A stretch of DNA of 64,000 bases from Gymnopus androsaceus JB14 (GCA_009733575.1 ML769415.1:1-64000); one strand, 5' to 3'. Shown: positions 12,023 through 25,303, counted from the stretch's first letter. Notes: generated from the letters alone by a model not told the origin. Numbers and translations are program-made.

Positions 12023-12188
12023 GTTTATGCTAGAAGAACTTTCCTTTCATCGGGATTTGGTCGGGATCGTTCAGTTTTGTTTGATACGAGCAAATATGTA
12101 CAAAACTACAAATACAACTCGTTAGATACTTCTTCAGATAGATCGTAGATATTTCGTTTGCTTATATGATATAGCGGAAGTTTGGAGC

Positions 12189-14652
12189 CTATAGTACGTG
12201 TAAATACGGATTGCTTTTCGACAGAGCTCGGGGACGACGAACCTTATCTGCCAGTTTCGCAACATCAACGCGAGCTTCCCCATCGGGAATACCATATTGT
12301 TTGTTTCTCCGGGCATTATCCATACGATAAGATATCTAGACAGGATTGGTGTATCAGCTTCACCATTGGAAACCCTCAGCTAAAGCTTACTGATAAAACC
12401 AAAGCGCAGAGTGCCCCGAAAAATTGAAGACCACAGCAGACTAGGAGTATGTTATCAATTCATTGTTAATTGGGAGTTCCTGTATTTCAAGGCTGACCTG
12501 CAATTGCTTTTCTGTATCTAGTGGTTAGAAAAGCTTTCACGACAATGAGGTACACACTTACATGTATCGAGGTGCTTCAGTCTTGGGGAATAGATGAGAT
12601 CCAAGAACACTACCACACTGGCCGATAGCCATGAACATCGGTATGCCGGTGGCCTTTTTTGTTTCGGATCCCAGGTTGTGGGCAACTAGAGGATCGTTAG
12701 AAATCATAGCAGAGTATCAAATGCTCAGAAAGGCGTACACCAGGCGATGATAAGACCTATGGACGTATAACATCCGCTGGTGACGCAGAAAGTTGCAAAA
12801 TATCGGGCATGCACGTTGTTCGGAACAACGAGAAGGATTCTGCGACGCATCTTGGCATCAGTAAACCATACTAGATCCCAGCAGTAAGACTTACAGATAT
12901 CCTATGCCTGCAAGGGCGGTGCTCAAAGCTATAGGAACGCCTTGTGCCTGGAATTAGCCTGAGGTTCTAAATGCGAGACTCTCCAAAGCGTACCTCTGGT
13001 TTGCAGCTTATCAGATATGTAAGAGGTTCCTACAAGCACGACCGCTGTGACTGCATATGGTGGGACGGTCATCAATTGAACCCTGGCAGCAGCTACATCA
13101 AAGGCATGTCAGAATTGCATCCCATTCAAACTTTCGATCTGCTCACTGAAGCCAAATGTTTCGAGAATGGTAGGCAAAAACGCAGAAGTGGAAGCCAGTG
13201 AACAGTTTAGCGCAAAGTAGATGGCTCCGCCGGCGTAGATCTACTGAGGATATCAACCATAGTGTTACAAACTCAAAATGAAATACCGACCCTCCAATCC
13301 CGGAACGCCATACCAATATGAGCTGAATGGCATCCAAATGAGGTTGTGTACAATCTCAACATTCGGAAGGCACTTACCTTTGTTGACAGTCGCCCCTACA
13401 TCACCACTAGTTCCGCGATTCATTCTTGATAATGCTATCTCTCGTTCCCGCTCATTCAAGAACGGAGTCGATTCCGGTCTATCCGGAAGGACGAAGATTG
13501 TTATTATCCCTAGACAGATAGCTGGCAAACCCTAGGCGCGGAATACAATGAGGAAAGTTATGGATGATGAGAATTTGGCTGTTGAGCATTGCCTACCTCC
13601 ACAATAAACAGAAGACGCCAATTGGAGAAGGGGATAATCGCATTCTGCACACCGAACGCCTAACCAGGGAATAAGAGAAAATCATTCCGCTACCAGGCCA
13701 AGCGACTCACTATGATACCACCAAAGGCACCAGCAACAGCGGCGAAACCGAACCAGTAGGCCATCTAAACAGTGTGGTAAGTGAAGTCATTCGGCCAGAG
13801 CTAAGCGACCGACTCGTAGACCCATCTCATCCCTTGTGTAGAAGAACGCTGCAGGAACATTTATCAAATTCATCAGTTAATGATGTTAGAGTGGGAGAAA
13901 CATACAAAAATAGAGAGGGATCCCGGGCCCAAAACCTGCTTCGAATATACCCATAAACACTCTAGCGGCCATTAGACTACCAAAGTTGAACCCCGTGGCC
14001 TGTACAGAAATGCGATTGGTATTATAAGCTCTCAGAAGAATAGTAGGCTCACCATGAGTGTCGAGCTGACTCCCCATCCAATAGCAGCGCAAGCCAACCA
14101 GATGCGGGGAGCAAACAATTTCGATAGAATAGTGGCAGGGACCTGAAAGAGAATCTAGGTACATGCAGGCTTGAGAGAGTCCATCAAAGATCAAAGAAAT
14201 GAAAGTTCTAACATAGGCTGGTAGAGATGTTGAGTCGGACGATGAATTACATGTTTAAGGAGATAGAAAAGAACTGACAGAAGAAAAATGCAGAGTTGAC
14301 CCAGTCGTAAAGTACGCCTGTAGGATCTCCGCCGAGCGCGTCCGTTGTGAGGTCAGGTTTTCCATCGCGAGTACCGGTAAGAACGCGAGCATTTCCCAAG
14401 TTCGTGCGATCCAAATCTGTAGGAATGATTATTTTGAACATGTTTGGAGAGAGAAGAGAGGTAATACTGACAAGCAAAGAGATACAGGAGACACGCAATG
14501 GGGAGGATTCGATAGTCAAGCTTTCGTAACAATCTTTTCTCTTCCATTGGCATGAATTCAGTCCCTGCATATTGTTCTTCAGTCGAAACCTCCGCCTTCA
14601 CATCTTCGCCTTGAAATTCCTTGCTGAACGATTCCTTAGCTGAGCTGGACAT
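12189..14652 (-). CDS. MFS transporter, allantoate/anion-cation symporter (Dal5-like) family
   Basis: Twelve-helix plasma-membrane permease of the ACS/Dal5 branch; the substrate is probably an organic anion but cannot be read from sequence. Family marks in order: KLDYRILPIACLLYLFA, DRTNLGNARV after an intron, DWVNSAFFFCQ, ILFQVPATILSKLFAPRIWL, MAARVFMGIFEAGFGPGIPLYF, LPDRPEST, and KKATGIPMFMAIGQCGSVLGSHLFPKTEAPRY. A final intron (donor after LVLS) joins to ISYRMDNARRNKQYG, the conserved C-terminal tail, and a stop at 12,189-12,191. That fixes the end well beyond the TGA at 12,376. Start ATG at 14,652. Many 50-60-bp introns. The join after SAFFFCQ needs one extra G to splice cleanly, a possible sequence error. 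About 515 residues. Confidence 0.82.
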
Positions 14653-16079
14653 GTCGGAAAGGAAGAGTCCCGGAAAGAGACAAAAGAGACAGGCTGACCT
14701 TGTTCCCGTATTTAAACATCCAAAGTTGACGTAAGGGCCCCAGCTCATGACCCCGGATTTGCCCCGGATTGATGATCATTTTCTTTTTGCGGGGTAGGTA
14801 CATATTGGCGGGCTAGATTTCAGATGTACGCGCGCACGTTGAACGCGAGCAGGCAGGAGTCTCATGTCCATCGAGCACCAGGGTCCATAACGATATACAG
14901 GAGGAGCAAGGTGAAATCTCCGACGAGTTATAGGAATGAATGCCTCGATAGCTGTCGACCAGCTTAATAGAAGTAAGGCAGGAGTACAGCTGTCGGTGCG
15001 CAATGCGATATACGCCACGAGATGCGCATGCAACCCTATGTAACCTGTATGATTTGCTTCAGCGCCGCACGAATCCGATTGCGTTTCGTCGTAGTTAAAA
15101 TCGTAGTACAGTTGAACTTGGACTTGATTTCGAAGAGTTATGAAGCTGACGAGTGTCGATGCATGTTCAACGTCTTGAACCACGGAGACTCGGAAGGGTT
15201 TTACGCCCTATGATCCGTACTGGCAATACTTATTTTTGTCCGTGAGTATCATTCGGAAGGTATCGTCCGAGTTGTAAATTTATAAAGCGTCGGCCCAGGC
15301 TCTAAGTATGGATATGCACTAGCTTCAAATAGGATCACCTGCTGATACCGAGAGAATGAGAAATATGCAAGACCTACCGTAGATACGCAAGCTTGTGGGA
15401 GGAAAGTTAAAGTTATAGATCATGATGCTTGCCATGCAATACCAAAACCTTCCTTCTTCATTGCTGACTGCTGAGCAGCAGAGCAATCAGCTTCCACAGG
15501 AACAATTGCTCGGTGCTGGACCATTATTAGGGGAGATTAAGTTTCGATCTACTGGATCCCGCTGAAACACCCTCACCCTCACTATTGCCTATCTCATATA
15601 AGTTGGCAAAGGTGAAAGGTTTCTTCAATCTCGTACCTCACGCACATTGCGGGTGTTTCCAGGAATCTTGGTTGCAGCGCGGTTTGAAAGCCTGTAGATA
15701 TTCCCGGTACAGGAACCTTGGCTAGACGAGATGGTCGAATGGGCTGCTTCATCTAGCTCATCTAGCAACACATCCAGTGGTGTTCACAAAAGTTTTGTAT
15801 GTGGAGGACCAAATCTAGATGCGATGCGCAAATTAGTAGAAAATCCGTTTGGTTTTTGGGCTATGCATAACGTACCAAGAAGAAGTACTGGCTTTTCGGG
15901 CCTCAGAGTGCACAAATTACACAAGCTGCAAAGTAGAATACTGTAGCTGAGCTGCACAGTACATTGACGCGTTCGGAAACCGCAGCCGGCGTAGCCGGTC
16001 ACCACCGCAGCGCGTCTAAGTAACTCTCTCCTAAACATCCATCATCCCTACCTCCTAGGACCTAAACATCCATCATCTC
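14653..16079. other. Intergenic region between MFS transporter and Aip1
   Basis: Short frames only (for example 14,776-15,183 minus, 15,731-15,946 plus), none with a domain or splice support. It presumably contains the divergent promoters of the flanking genes. I see no repeat element here. Confidence 0.4.
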
Positions 16080-18372
16080 ATGTCCTTCAAGCCATCTGCC
16101 CTTTTCCCTTCCAATCCAGTCACCGAACGTGGAGTCTCAACAAAGCTCAGTGCAAATAAAGACAAAGTTGTATACTCCAATGGAAAGATTGTGGTGGTAA
16201 GTCTGAAAGAAATGCCCAGTAACCGTCGCATCAATTGAATCGATTGCCACAGATACGCGACCTCAAGGTCAATATCAAAATTTATTTGCTTGTTATCCTC
16301 ATTGACGCGTAGTAGAATCCCAAATTATCTGTTTCATATGCTGGACATAAACAAAACGCTACGGCTGCAAGAATTTCTCCCTCAGGAAATTACTGTTCGT
16401 CCGGTGATGTAGCTGGGTTTGTTCGAGTATGGGATACTGTCGGCGAGGATCAAACATTAAAGGGCGAATACAAAGTTTTATCTGGAAGAATCAATGATCT
16501 AGAATGGGATGGCGAAAGCAAGAGGATTCTCGCAGTTGGAGACGGTAAAGAAAAGTGCGCTGCACAGCTTTATCCTAATCGGATGGATTCGTTCTCAACT
16601 GCGATCATAGATTCGGTCATGCCTTCATGTTCGACACAGGAACGTCAACCGGAGAAATCACTGGTCACTCCAAGGTCATTCATGTTCTTATATCCCATTC
16701 CATATCTCTCACCTTTTGATAGGTGGTAAACGCTGTATCTATACGTCATCAGCGCCCGTACAGAGCTGCAACAGCCGGAGACGACTCTGTGATCATATTC
16801 CACCAAGGAGCACCGTACAAATATGACAAGTCTATCAAAACTCACTCCAAGTGGGTACAAGGATGTACGCTACGCTCCCTCAGGAGATTTCTTTGCCTCT
16901 GTGGGCTCCGATTCCAAGATCTTTGTCTACGATGGCAAGACGGGTGATACTATCGGCGAAATCAGTGACAGCCCACATACAGGCAGTATTATGGCATGTA
17001 CTTGGTCGCCTGATAGCAAATCCTTGGTGACTAGCTCTGCCGACTGTACTGTGAAGCTCTGGGATGTGGAAGCTCGGAAAGCTGTCACAACGTGGACTGT
17101 CGGGAGCGGAGTGAGCGCTCAGCAGGTCGGAAATACTTGGTGTGGAGAATCTGATATAATTTCCTTGTCAATGAATGGCGACCTTAATGTGTTTGACGAT
17201 AGAACGGGAAGCAAACCTTCCCGGATAATCCAGGTATGAGTTACAACCAGTCGAATAATCCTCGTTTTCCAAAAACTGTATTGCGTAGGGTCCACAAAAG
17301 GCCATCACTGCTATCGCTCCTGCTGCTTCTTCCGACACGTTCTTTGCTGGTACCGCCGATGGTCGAGTCCTCTCATACTCCAAATCCACAGGGGAATCCA
17401 CCCACTTACAAGGCACTAATCATACCAGTTTGGTGACTAGCTTAGCTTCCTCTCCCGCAGGGGCACCGTGTTTTCTGCAGGCTTTGATGATTGCGTCAGG
17501 GAGATTGGAAATGACGGATTCACGTTAGTTTTTATGCCCTTCATTTTCAATGTTAACTGATGATCCTTTAGACCAGCATCGATTTCCCTTTCCGCTCAAC
17601 CCAAATCACTCGCGGTTGCCGATGATGGATCGGTTGTTGTGGTAGAAGCTAACAGTGTCGAAGTTATCAGGTCGAATCAGAAAGTCTTTGATTTGTCTAC
17701 AGCAAAGTACACTCCCAGCGCGGTGGCGGCGAAAGGGTCATTTGGTAGCCATAGGCGCAGAGGTGAGCTTGGGCGGTCTTCCTTCTGCTGTCTTTTTCAA
17801 TTCACTCGTTACAGGACTCCAAAGTACACTTGTATCAATGGGATGGCAAGGTATTAAAGGAAGATATGATTCTAGAAGGCAACAAGGCCGTTGTATCAGC
17901 TTTAGCATTCTCGCCGGATGGAAACCTGCTTGCTTCCGGCGATGTAGGTTACTTTTTCGTCTCTCTTCTGGTTCCCTTTGACCTTTCTATTCACAGTCAA
18001 GCGGTAGAATATCTCTCTTCGATATCAAGGAAAAGAAGGTACCGTAGTTGCTTTCCATCCTACTTTCTCCTCCCTTCCTCACTCATACCTTTACCTCAGC
18101 TCATCACCTCCCGCTGGTCCTTCCATTCCGCACGCGTCAATTCGCTCTCCTGGACCTCCGACTCCAAGCACTGTGCTTCCGGTTCCCTCGACACACACGT
18201 ATACATTTGGAGCGTCGCGAAGCCACTGAAGAACATTGCGATCAAGAATGCTGGGTCTGGGGGAGTGAATGGGGTATTGTGGATTGACGGAGGGGAGGGA
18301 AAGACTGGCAAGTTGGTTAGTTCCGGGGCGGACGCGTGTGTAAAGGTTTGGGAGGTTACGTTCCACGCATGA
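16080..18372 (+). CDS. AIP1: Actin-interacting protein 1 (Aip1/WDR1), WD40 repeats
   Basis: Aip1 works with cofilin to disassemble actin filaments. ATG at 16,080 (MSFKPSALFPSNPVTERG), stop TGA at 18,370-18,372, about 600 residues over roughly ten exons. The N-terminal strand KLSANKDKVVYSNGKIVVIRDL and repeats such as GNYCSSGDVAGFVRVWD, DVRYAPSGDFFASVGSDSKIF, TWSPDSKSLVTSSADCTVKLWDV and LSWTSDSKHCASGSLDTHVYIWSV match the 14-bladed Aip1 double propeller. The frame breaks three times without an intron: an extra G at 16,861-16,862, a missing G in the run at 17,460-17,463, and an extra T near 17,738. Each is repaired by one base and flanked by perfect coding sequence, so I read them as sequence errors, though a pseudogene cannot be excluded. 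Confidence 0.83.
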
Positions 18373-18495
18373 AGTGACGGAAGCAATTGTATAATAACGC
18401 AAGTACCCTTGTACCAGAATAATTGACACGATAATTTTAAATGAACAGCGCTTGTAACTTGTCAGTGGCGCCCAATGCTCAGCGCTCATCTTCAA

Positions 18496-18680
18496 ACACA
18501 ACCCACGAATGTAATGGGCGCTTGCAGCGCAACAGCAATGATAACGACCCACCAATCGAACTCAATTAACCCCGGTCACCAACGGTCACTCATTACAGGA
18601 GTCCTCGAGTTCTTTTCAGTTGAATCTCATCTTTCAAGAACCCACGAATGTAATGGGCACTGCAGCGCAACAGCAATACT
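18496..18680. repeat. Direct repeat of about 40 bp, two copies
   Basis: CCCACGAATGTAATGGGC, followed by GCAGCGCAACAGCAAT, occurs at about 18,502-18,541 and again at 18,640-18,679, 138 bp apart, between Aip1 and the AAA ATPase. It could be a small local duplication or a promoter element. Confidence 0.65.
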
Positions 18681-18979
18681 CCGCCAAGCCCGAACATACG
18701 GCTGGGCTTCAAGTCGTCTCTTCGTGTCTTGACTCCCAAGATCAGTATAATCTCCTTCGGGCCCGTATAGCTGTATAAAATTGAGTCAATCTTGACGAAC
18801 TTGGACTCCACGTTTCTCCAGTATCATTCAGTAATTAATTTCAGCTGGTGACTCGAAGTGAGTTTTTTCGATCATCTGAATCTATCATTCCTGGTTTTCT
18901 CCCTACATAAAAAGGACAATGCTGGTATTTCAAGAACATAGCACACTTTCCTCCGCTATTGCTTTCTTGATCAAAAACT

Positions 18980-21299
18980 ATGTCCATCGTACCTTCCACT
19001 GAGTCCGTCGATGGCACCACCGCGCCAACGGAGAACGGTACGCTTCTTCATTGTTTGTGGTCATCCGAGGACTGACCGATGAACATAGTAACTTCCGTTA
19101 TCCCCAACGAATCTGCAGGAGAGGTCGAGTCCACTGAGATCCAACCCATTGTAATGAAACTTGAGACGAAGCACCTCGAAGAGCACTACGACACCAAGGG
19201 TTACCCCTTCATCGTCGAGGCCGGTAGCGCTCCGCCAAAAAAGGAGACAGCAGACAAATGGCCTGATTACATACTCACGTACACCCGTCATTTTGACGAA
19301 GAAAACGACAGGTACTCGTACTCCGATATCGAGATCAAGTCCCAGTCTTTGAAGAAGATTCTCAAACGTGTGATACGGGATTATCCTGGAGAATCCTTCG
19401 CGACGGAGAAGGTGGAGTTGACGTTGCCGAGCAGGGTTCTGTTGCATTATCGACCTGAGTTGAAGCACTGTTGAAGGAGGAGGGAGAGCAGTGGAAGATT
19501 GACGATGAGGAAGGCAGAAACCACTTGAAGTTTTTGCTCGAGTGGTACGAGGAAGAAGAGAGTGAGCTCATCCAGCAGTATGAGAACCTTGTAGCACAGG
19601 GCCTAATCACCTACCGGCTGTGAGTATCTTTTTTTCTTTCTCTCAGCTTGAACATAATTCCTGACCTGCACAAACGTTACCAGACTATGGACCATAATGA
19701 AACCTGGCTGCACCATCTACGCTCCCCTCCATGGCCAGCCCCGCGCTTTCACGCTCAAAAAATCCCACCAAACTCAATGTTTCTATGTCCTCGATGTCTC
19801 TTACACTGATTACGATGGCATCAAGTTTGGTACTGCGTCTACCCAATTCCATATACGGCCATTCATCGGTTCCGTCCCTATCAACTCTCTCGTGGCATAC
19901 CCATTCTCCTGGCACCCTCGCGAGAGCGCCGTTCGGGAGTCCTTGATCAAGCGCGGTCGGTTATGGGAGGGCTACCAGGGAAAGAACTACCTGGAGTATT
20001 CCGGGATCGCACTGGGTCCTATTGTGATGGAAAAGCGGGTCAGGTTTAGTATTAATGGGCGGGTGATGGTGGATGCGGAGACCTTTGGAAGAATGGAGAC
20101 CGGTAGAGCCATTTCGGTGGAAGCGTTCAAGAAGAAGCGGGCTGTGGAAGCAGATGAGGACGACGAGGAAAAATCCACGCAGGATAGTGACGATGACGAC
20201 GAGGACGATAGTGGGTATGATTCCGATTTTGCAGATGCAAACGAGAAATCCGAACCTCGTGCTGCCAAACCGCTCACTGACGACCAATGTCTCCACGCCA
20301 CCAACCTTGTCTGCGGTTTTGCCTTCAATGAGAAGGAGTGGGTCGAGTTTTACATCGAGAAGCTGTCTCCCGTGCAGTGGAATGAAGATGCGTTCGACCA
20401 GCTAGTCTTGCCTGCTAAGCAGAAAAATATGGTCAGGGCACTGGTGCAGAGTCATATGAAGAACACGGGAGAGAATGGATTTGACGATGTCATTAAAGGA
20501 AAAGGAAAAGGGTTGATTAGCGTTCTGCATGGACCACCTGGAGTCGGGAAGACTCTAACGTGAGTTCAATTTCATCTCCTTGGTATCCTTTCTCATTTCT
20601 TCCAGCGCGGAATCGGTTGCAGAGTTTACCAAGCGTCCATTGTACGCAGTATCCTCTGGGGAGCTCGGAACGTCTCCTAGAAATTTGGAGAGGAACTTGA
20701 CCCAGATTCTGGACGTTGCTACCGTTTGGAAAGCAGTCCTCCTTCTTGATGAGGTACGAGTCCGACGTCGTTCTTAGATCGGAGCACTAATTAGTCATCA
20801 TCATATAGGCAGATGTTTTCCTCGAAAAGCGGTCTCTCCATGATATTGAGCGAAATGCCCTGGTATCTATTTTCCTCCGTCTACTAGAGTACTATCAGGG
20901 TAAATACAATTTTCTTTCTCCTCTCGACACATTTCTGATTTATATCGCTCCACAGGTATCCTTCTGCTCACCACCAACCGTGTTGAATCCTTTGATGAAG
21001 CTTTCCAATCAAGAATACACGTCGCTCTCAAATACAACGACCTCACTGTTGACTCCCGACGCACCGTCTGGAAGAACTTCCTTTCCCGGATTGGCGACGA
21101 TAAAGTTGACATGGATGAAGCGGCGTATGATGTGCTTCAGGGATATGTACTAAATGGGAGACAGATCAAGAACGCGGTGAAGACAGCAAAGAGTTTGGCA
21201 GAGTTTTCTGAAGAGAAGATCGGTCTGGACACGGTGGAAACAGTGTTGGATATACAGAGGGATTTCGAGAGAGATTTTAGAGAAGTGAAGAATCAGTGA
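18980..21299 (+). CDS. AAA+ ATPase with fungal N-terminal domain (about 670 aa)
   Basis: The C-terminal AAA module is complete: Walker A GPPGVGKTLT, Walker B AVLLLDEADVFLEKR, and a sensor-1 strand LLTTNRVESFDEAF. An acidic linker (about EADEDDEEKSTQDSDDDDEDD) separates it from a conserved N-terminal region (LLHYRPELK, LEWYEEEE, CFYVLDVSYTDYDG, FIGSVPINSL, GKNYLEYSGIALG) of the type seen in many filamentous-fungal AAA proteins of unknown role. ATG at 18,980; introns near 19,039, 19,620, 20,560, 20,754 and 20,900; stop TGA at 21,297. One base is missing near 19,461: RPEL must continue as EALLKEEGEQWKI, but the written sequence hits a stop. The cellular target is unknown. Confidence 0.82.
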
Positions 21300-22106
21300 A
21301 TAGTGTTTAGAGTGAAAATTGGAATAGATGTTCGGGTAGATTCCTCTTCATGATCACATGATTTCTTGATCTTTGTTCCTTGTTCCTTATTTTCATTCTA
21401 TCTTCGGTTCAGTCTGTGACTGAAGAAAGCCAGATAAAATTCTTCTTAAGATTTGCCCAACGTATCAGTAGTTATAGCCCGATTTACATATGCATATGTG
21501 TTAATGTGAATGTATCCAGAAATAATTCAAAAAAGATATATACCTATAGACTTGAGGATCAACGGGTACTCATGGCCCGACTATAATTACGGCACTGGTC
21601 AAAGCTGACTATACTATACGCTCGTTTCTCTCTCAACTTGGCGCAAGCATTCATCTTGAAGTCAACAACTTTACAAAACTCATCAACCTACTTACCGTTT
21701 GGACGTGCTAAAAATGAGGATGGATTGCACTGCTCTCATGAACACAGGAATCCAACAGACGGTTTCCTTCCAAGCGAGTTCTTTTCATTCTGATTCAAGT
21801 TCAGCAAGAGAAAAAAGATTGGTGGCGTAATGCTTGAGTATGGCACAGTCACTAACTGGATTTGTTTGCTCGAGCTGACTCGGTCACCGTCAACGTGACT
21901 ATCTTCTATGCTGCGAATGTAGATGGTTGATAGCACAATCGGCTATCGGTGGATAAACGATTTCTTTGGATATAATATGCCATAATTGCATTGAACATTC
22001 TTATGAGTAACAGATAATAGAGCAGACCTTTGCTGTTTACTCAGACACAGCAGCTTTATCGGCGGCCATGTAGAGCCTCTAGAGGACAACTGGAATGCTT
22101 GCTCCC
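21300..22106. other. Intergenic, no gene seen
   Basis: AT-rich 3' flank of the AAA ATPase and of the minus-strand dehydrogenase copy. No domain-bearing frame and no clear repeat. Confidence 0.4.
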
Positions 22107-23369
22107 TAGCGAGACAATCAACTTCTTCCCGCTAACCGACTTCTCATTGAGCCTAGCAAGCCCACCGCAACGCTTTCCAACCCGCCGGGAAGCTCTTCAA
22201 TCCTAGCCTGGCTAAAGGAGTGATGAGTCTTGACTGTAAAAAATCAACTCGAAATCAACTTACCACTATAGCTCCATTCTTAAGCAACCCTCCGAGCTTC
22301 TCATACAAGATCTTCCCAAAGACCCTGTTATTCGGCATATGAGGGCTGCCGATGACGGAGGTGACCTTCCTGCCTCTGACATAGTCGAGATCCGTTGGAA
22401 CATATGCATCCGGGGTTGCTCGTACACTCAGTAGATGACCATTGTCTACAAGAGCTGCGTATCCCGCTGCTTGACCTTCAGGAGAGAATACAGCGTCGTA
22501 AACGATGTTAACCTGACCACAGATCTGTGCTACTGACTGTAGTCAAGTCACTCGCAGGGACTTTGTTCCGATCGATGACGGTAGTCGCCCCAAGCGATTT
22601 CAGATACTCGGTGTGCGTTCCGGAAGCGTAGGCGATTATTGTGGTTGAACTCCGAGTGATCTTAGGAGCTGAATTGCTAGAAGTTTGAAATAGGTAAGTT
22701 TGAACTCTAAAGAGAGAAATCTGACTCACCATTCATACCGACAGAAGAACCACCACCGATAATTAAAGCTGATTTTCCAACATGTCGTACTTTAGGATCC
22801 CAAGTTGGGTTGAGTCCCGCACCGGAAGGCGCATCAGCGAACAGGCCAACCGCTGCTGTAGTCAAAGTCAGAGGGACGGTAGCGGCTTGTGAGTAGGTGT
22901 ATTTCTCTGGGATTTGTGGTTTTCACGTTGATTTCACCTATTGTTCAATTTAGGATGGATACATGCATACCTTTGCCACTGTTTCAGCCAAACCAAGCGC
23001 ATAATCTTGGTAGCCACCATAGTCGGGGCCAATTGGCGGGACAGCTTGGAAAAATCTATGGTCGGTCAATGTCAGCTGCATACACGAGCAAAAGCAGCAT
23101 GATACTTACACCCTATCCCCTTTACTAAAAGATTTCACCCCTTCTCCGAGACTGGCTACCTCCCCAGCCACATCATTACCCAACACGGCTGGATATTTCT
23201 CAACCATGATTCCTGTCGATTGAATTTTCGAGTCGATGGGGTTGAGAGAGATGGCTTTTACTTTAACCAGGATCTCTCCAGCTTTCGGAGATGGGATTGG
23301 GCGAGTGGAAAGGACAAAGTTGCCTTGTTTCACTGGAAGGATGAGAGCGTGTTGTTCGGTGGGAGACAT
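22107..23369 (-). pseudogene. MDR dehydrogenase / enoyl-reductase-like copy ADH-1, damaged
   Basis: Medium-chain dehydrogenase/reductase of the fungal enoyl-reductase-like type. Start at 23,369 (MSPTEQHALILPVKQG), then PSPKAGEILVKVKAISLNPID, the Rossmann strand SALIIGGGSSVG and IIAYASGTHTEYLKSLGATTVIDR. It lacks the catalytic zinc cysteines of classical ADH. Compared with the copy at 35,068 it has two extra bases near 22,645 and one near 22,545 (frame lost then restored with a stop between), an acceptor changed from AG to AA before the IPEKYTYSQAA exon (about 22,913), and one missing base in the last exon. The splice-site change argues for real decay, not only sequencing error. Confidence 0.7.
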
Positions 23370-23424
23370 GGTAGGGATGTGGTAAAGGAGATGTTTGGAT
23401 ATTGGTACTCACCTGTAGCCTAGG

Positions 23425-23535
23425 TTTTTATAGTAAATGAACGCGTACGCGTTCCAATAATACTGATTTCTCATATCCGTGCAGTATCCGGCTGAGTACC
23501 TTCTAGCATACCTAAGGTCGTGGTATGATAGTACT
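23425..23535. repeat. Dehydrogenase promoter segment with GAACGCGTACGCGTTC palindrome
   Basis: A perfect 16-bp palindrome GAACGCGTACGCGTTC lies just upstream of ADH-1, followed by GCCGGATACTGCACGGATA-type sequence. The whole segment, with the palindrome, is present in inverted orientation at about 44,535-44,715 upstream of the ADH-4 fragment. The duplication therefore carried the promoter. Similar CTTGCATACTACTTACCAG words recur at 23,860, 27,860, 34,265 and 44,350. Confidence 0.6.
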
Positions 23536-24131
23536 CGTAACACTGATTTCGCCACATCCGTGCCGTTTCCGGGGGGTAATTGATGACAGCCTTAAACTGG
23601 TGTGCCGACTCCCGAGTAGCTACAGTGTACATACCTTTATTGTGGTACCAGGGTTTGTAAGCGGTAAGACCACAAAAAATCTTCAACAATTAACTGCATA
23701 CCTGTTTCTTGCCACTGCAAGCCCGGATACAGCTCGGATTTCCGATTCCCTTGCTTCCCGACTTGGGGCCCCTATCCGAGTCTATGTTAACCGAACACTC
23801 TCTGCATCATCGAAAAAGATAACTGGGTAGCTAGATTTACTATAAGACATGAGGAGGCTGGTAAGTAGTAGTATGCAAGCACTCTAGAGTCTCTGTCTTG
23901 CTAGAGTCTACTAACCCGAATTCACCATGTCTTCCTGTAATTCACTGAGCGTCCATCCAGTTGAGACATAAAGCTTGTTATAGTAGATACTTTGTGCAGT
24001 AAAAAAAGTATATTATGAACTCTGCAGTTCAATTTGGACCTTTCCGAGTCGGAGAGGTGCAAGAAGTGTGGCGCCTATTCACGGTTACTAAGCGCGAGAA
24101 CATTTCTAATTTTCTTCTCTTCTCGTTTTCC

Positions 24132-25060
24132 ATGTTCACCCGTTTCTTAACGCGTTCGGTCGCGCAAAAAACGAAATTTTCACACCTCGAACCGTGTCTT
24201 TGCCAACTCCTCATGGGTGTTTAGACTTCCCAAGGCTGCTACTGAAGATACACTCCACCAAAAGCTCTCCGAATTTGGTACCGTCACCAAACTACATCTT
24301 CCCAAATTCTCACATGGAGGTCACAAACTGCACGCCCAAGTTGTGTATGAAAACGACGAGAGCGCGGAGAAGCTCATCAAGGCGGCCAATGAGAGTACCG
24401 TCCTTGTGCATGATATACCAATAGGATGTCGCCCTCCCCTCGACCCAACATCTATTGCCCATAGAATGGCGCGCCCTCCTTTCAGCGAAATCACAATTCT
24501 TAATCTGCCTCTCTCCATCGAAGACACTTCGGAGCTGACCAGCCTGCTATCGCAGTTTGGTACTATCAATCGCGCGGGCATTGGCCGTTTATACAGAGGC
24601 CCGGCTGGATATGGCTTTGTCGAGTTTGCAGAAGTGGAGAGTGCGGAGAAGGCGTTCCAGGCTGCGGTGGAAAACAGGCTTTCTATTGGAGACGATCGGC
24701 TTTTTATCCACTACAATAAGCGGAGATATGAGGATGAAAATCTTCTTAAACGGAGGGTCTTAATGCTTAATGGGGCCGTGGCTGAACAGCAGGTCAAGGA
24801 GTGGTTAAAACCGTTTGCGGAGTCCATACAAAAGTTGGATCTTGACAATGGCATTGTATTCTCGACACACGAAGCTGCTTTTAAAGCAGCTCATTATCTC
24901 ATTGCTCATCCAGACTTCACTGACAGTGAGAACAACAAATCGGTCAAAATGCGTGTTGTAGTAAGTGTTGCTGTTTTCATGACTATATCATACTGATTAT
25001 ATCTCTTCTAAGCGCAAGTCCGATGTCACTACCCACGAAGAAGCTTCGGAGGTGGTATAG
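24132..25060 (+). CDS. Two-RRM protein, probably mitochondrial (copy RRM-1)
   Basis: Putative RNA-binding protein with two RRM-like domains. RRM1 runs from VFRLPKAATEDTLHQKLSEFG. RRM2 is ILNLPLSIEDTSELTSLLSQFGTINRAGIGRLYRG with RNP-1-like AGYGFVEFAEVESAEKAF. The ATG at 24,132 begins MFTRFLTRSV, a basic presequence. One extra base near 24,168 shifts the presequence out of frame; the downstream frame is then open from 24,217 to the intron at about 24,961. The last exon ends RKSDVTTHEEASEVV and a stop at 25,058. Compared with RRM-2 (31,775) this copy has the intact body and the other has the intact presequence, so the true gene is probably a combination of both readings. Confidence 0.65.
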
Positions 25061-25303
25061 CACTTTTCCACTTGGGGGAAAGATAGTGAGGACGGATTAT
25101 AATTTTCTCGGCTGGAAGAGGCAAATTCAGCCTGAGATAGCTACGCACTTTCAACCCACACCTCACTTCTACTTACATATATCAATAAACTGCTTTTCCT
25201 CTTGTATACGGTACTATGCTCAGACAGGCGCTAATTATATCAAGCCGCTTTTTTTTTCCCACACTCACACTTTCACTACTACAACGTTGATCACTATTCT
25301 ACA

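Noticed and set aside
12376..12378. TGA as the stop of the MFS transporter
   Set aside because: A GTAAGC donor just before it and an acceptor near 12,334 restore the conserved YRMDNARRNKQYG tail with stop at 12,189, so the earlier TGA is intronic.
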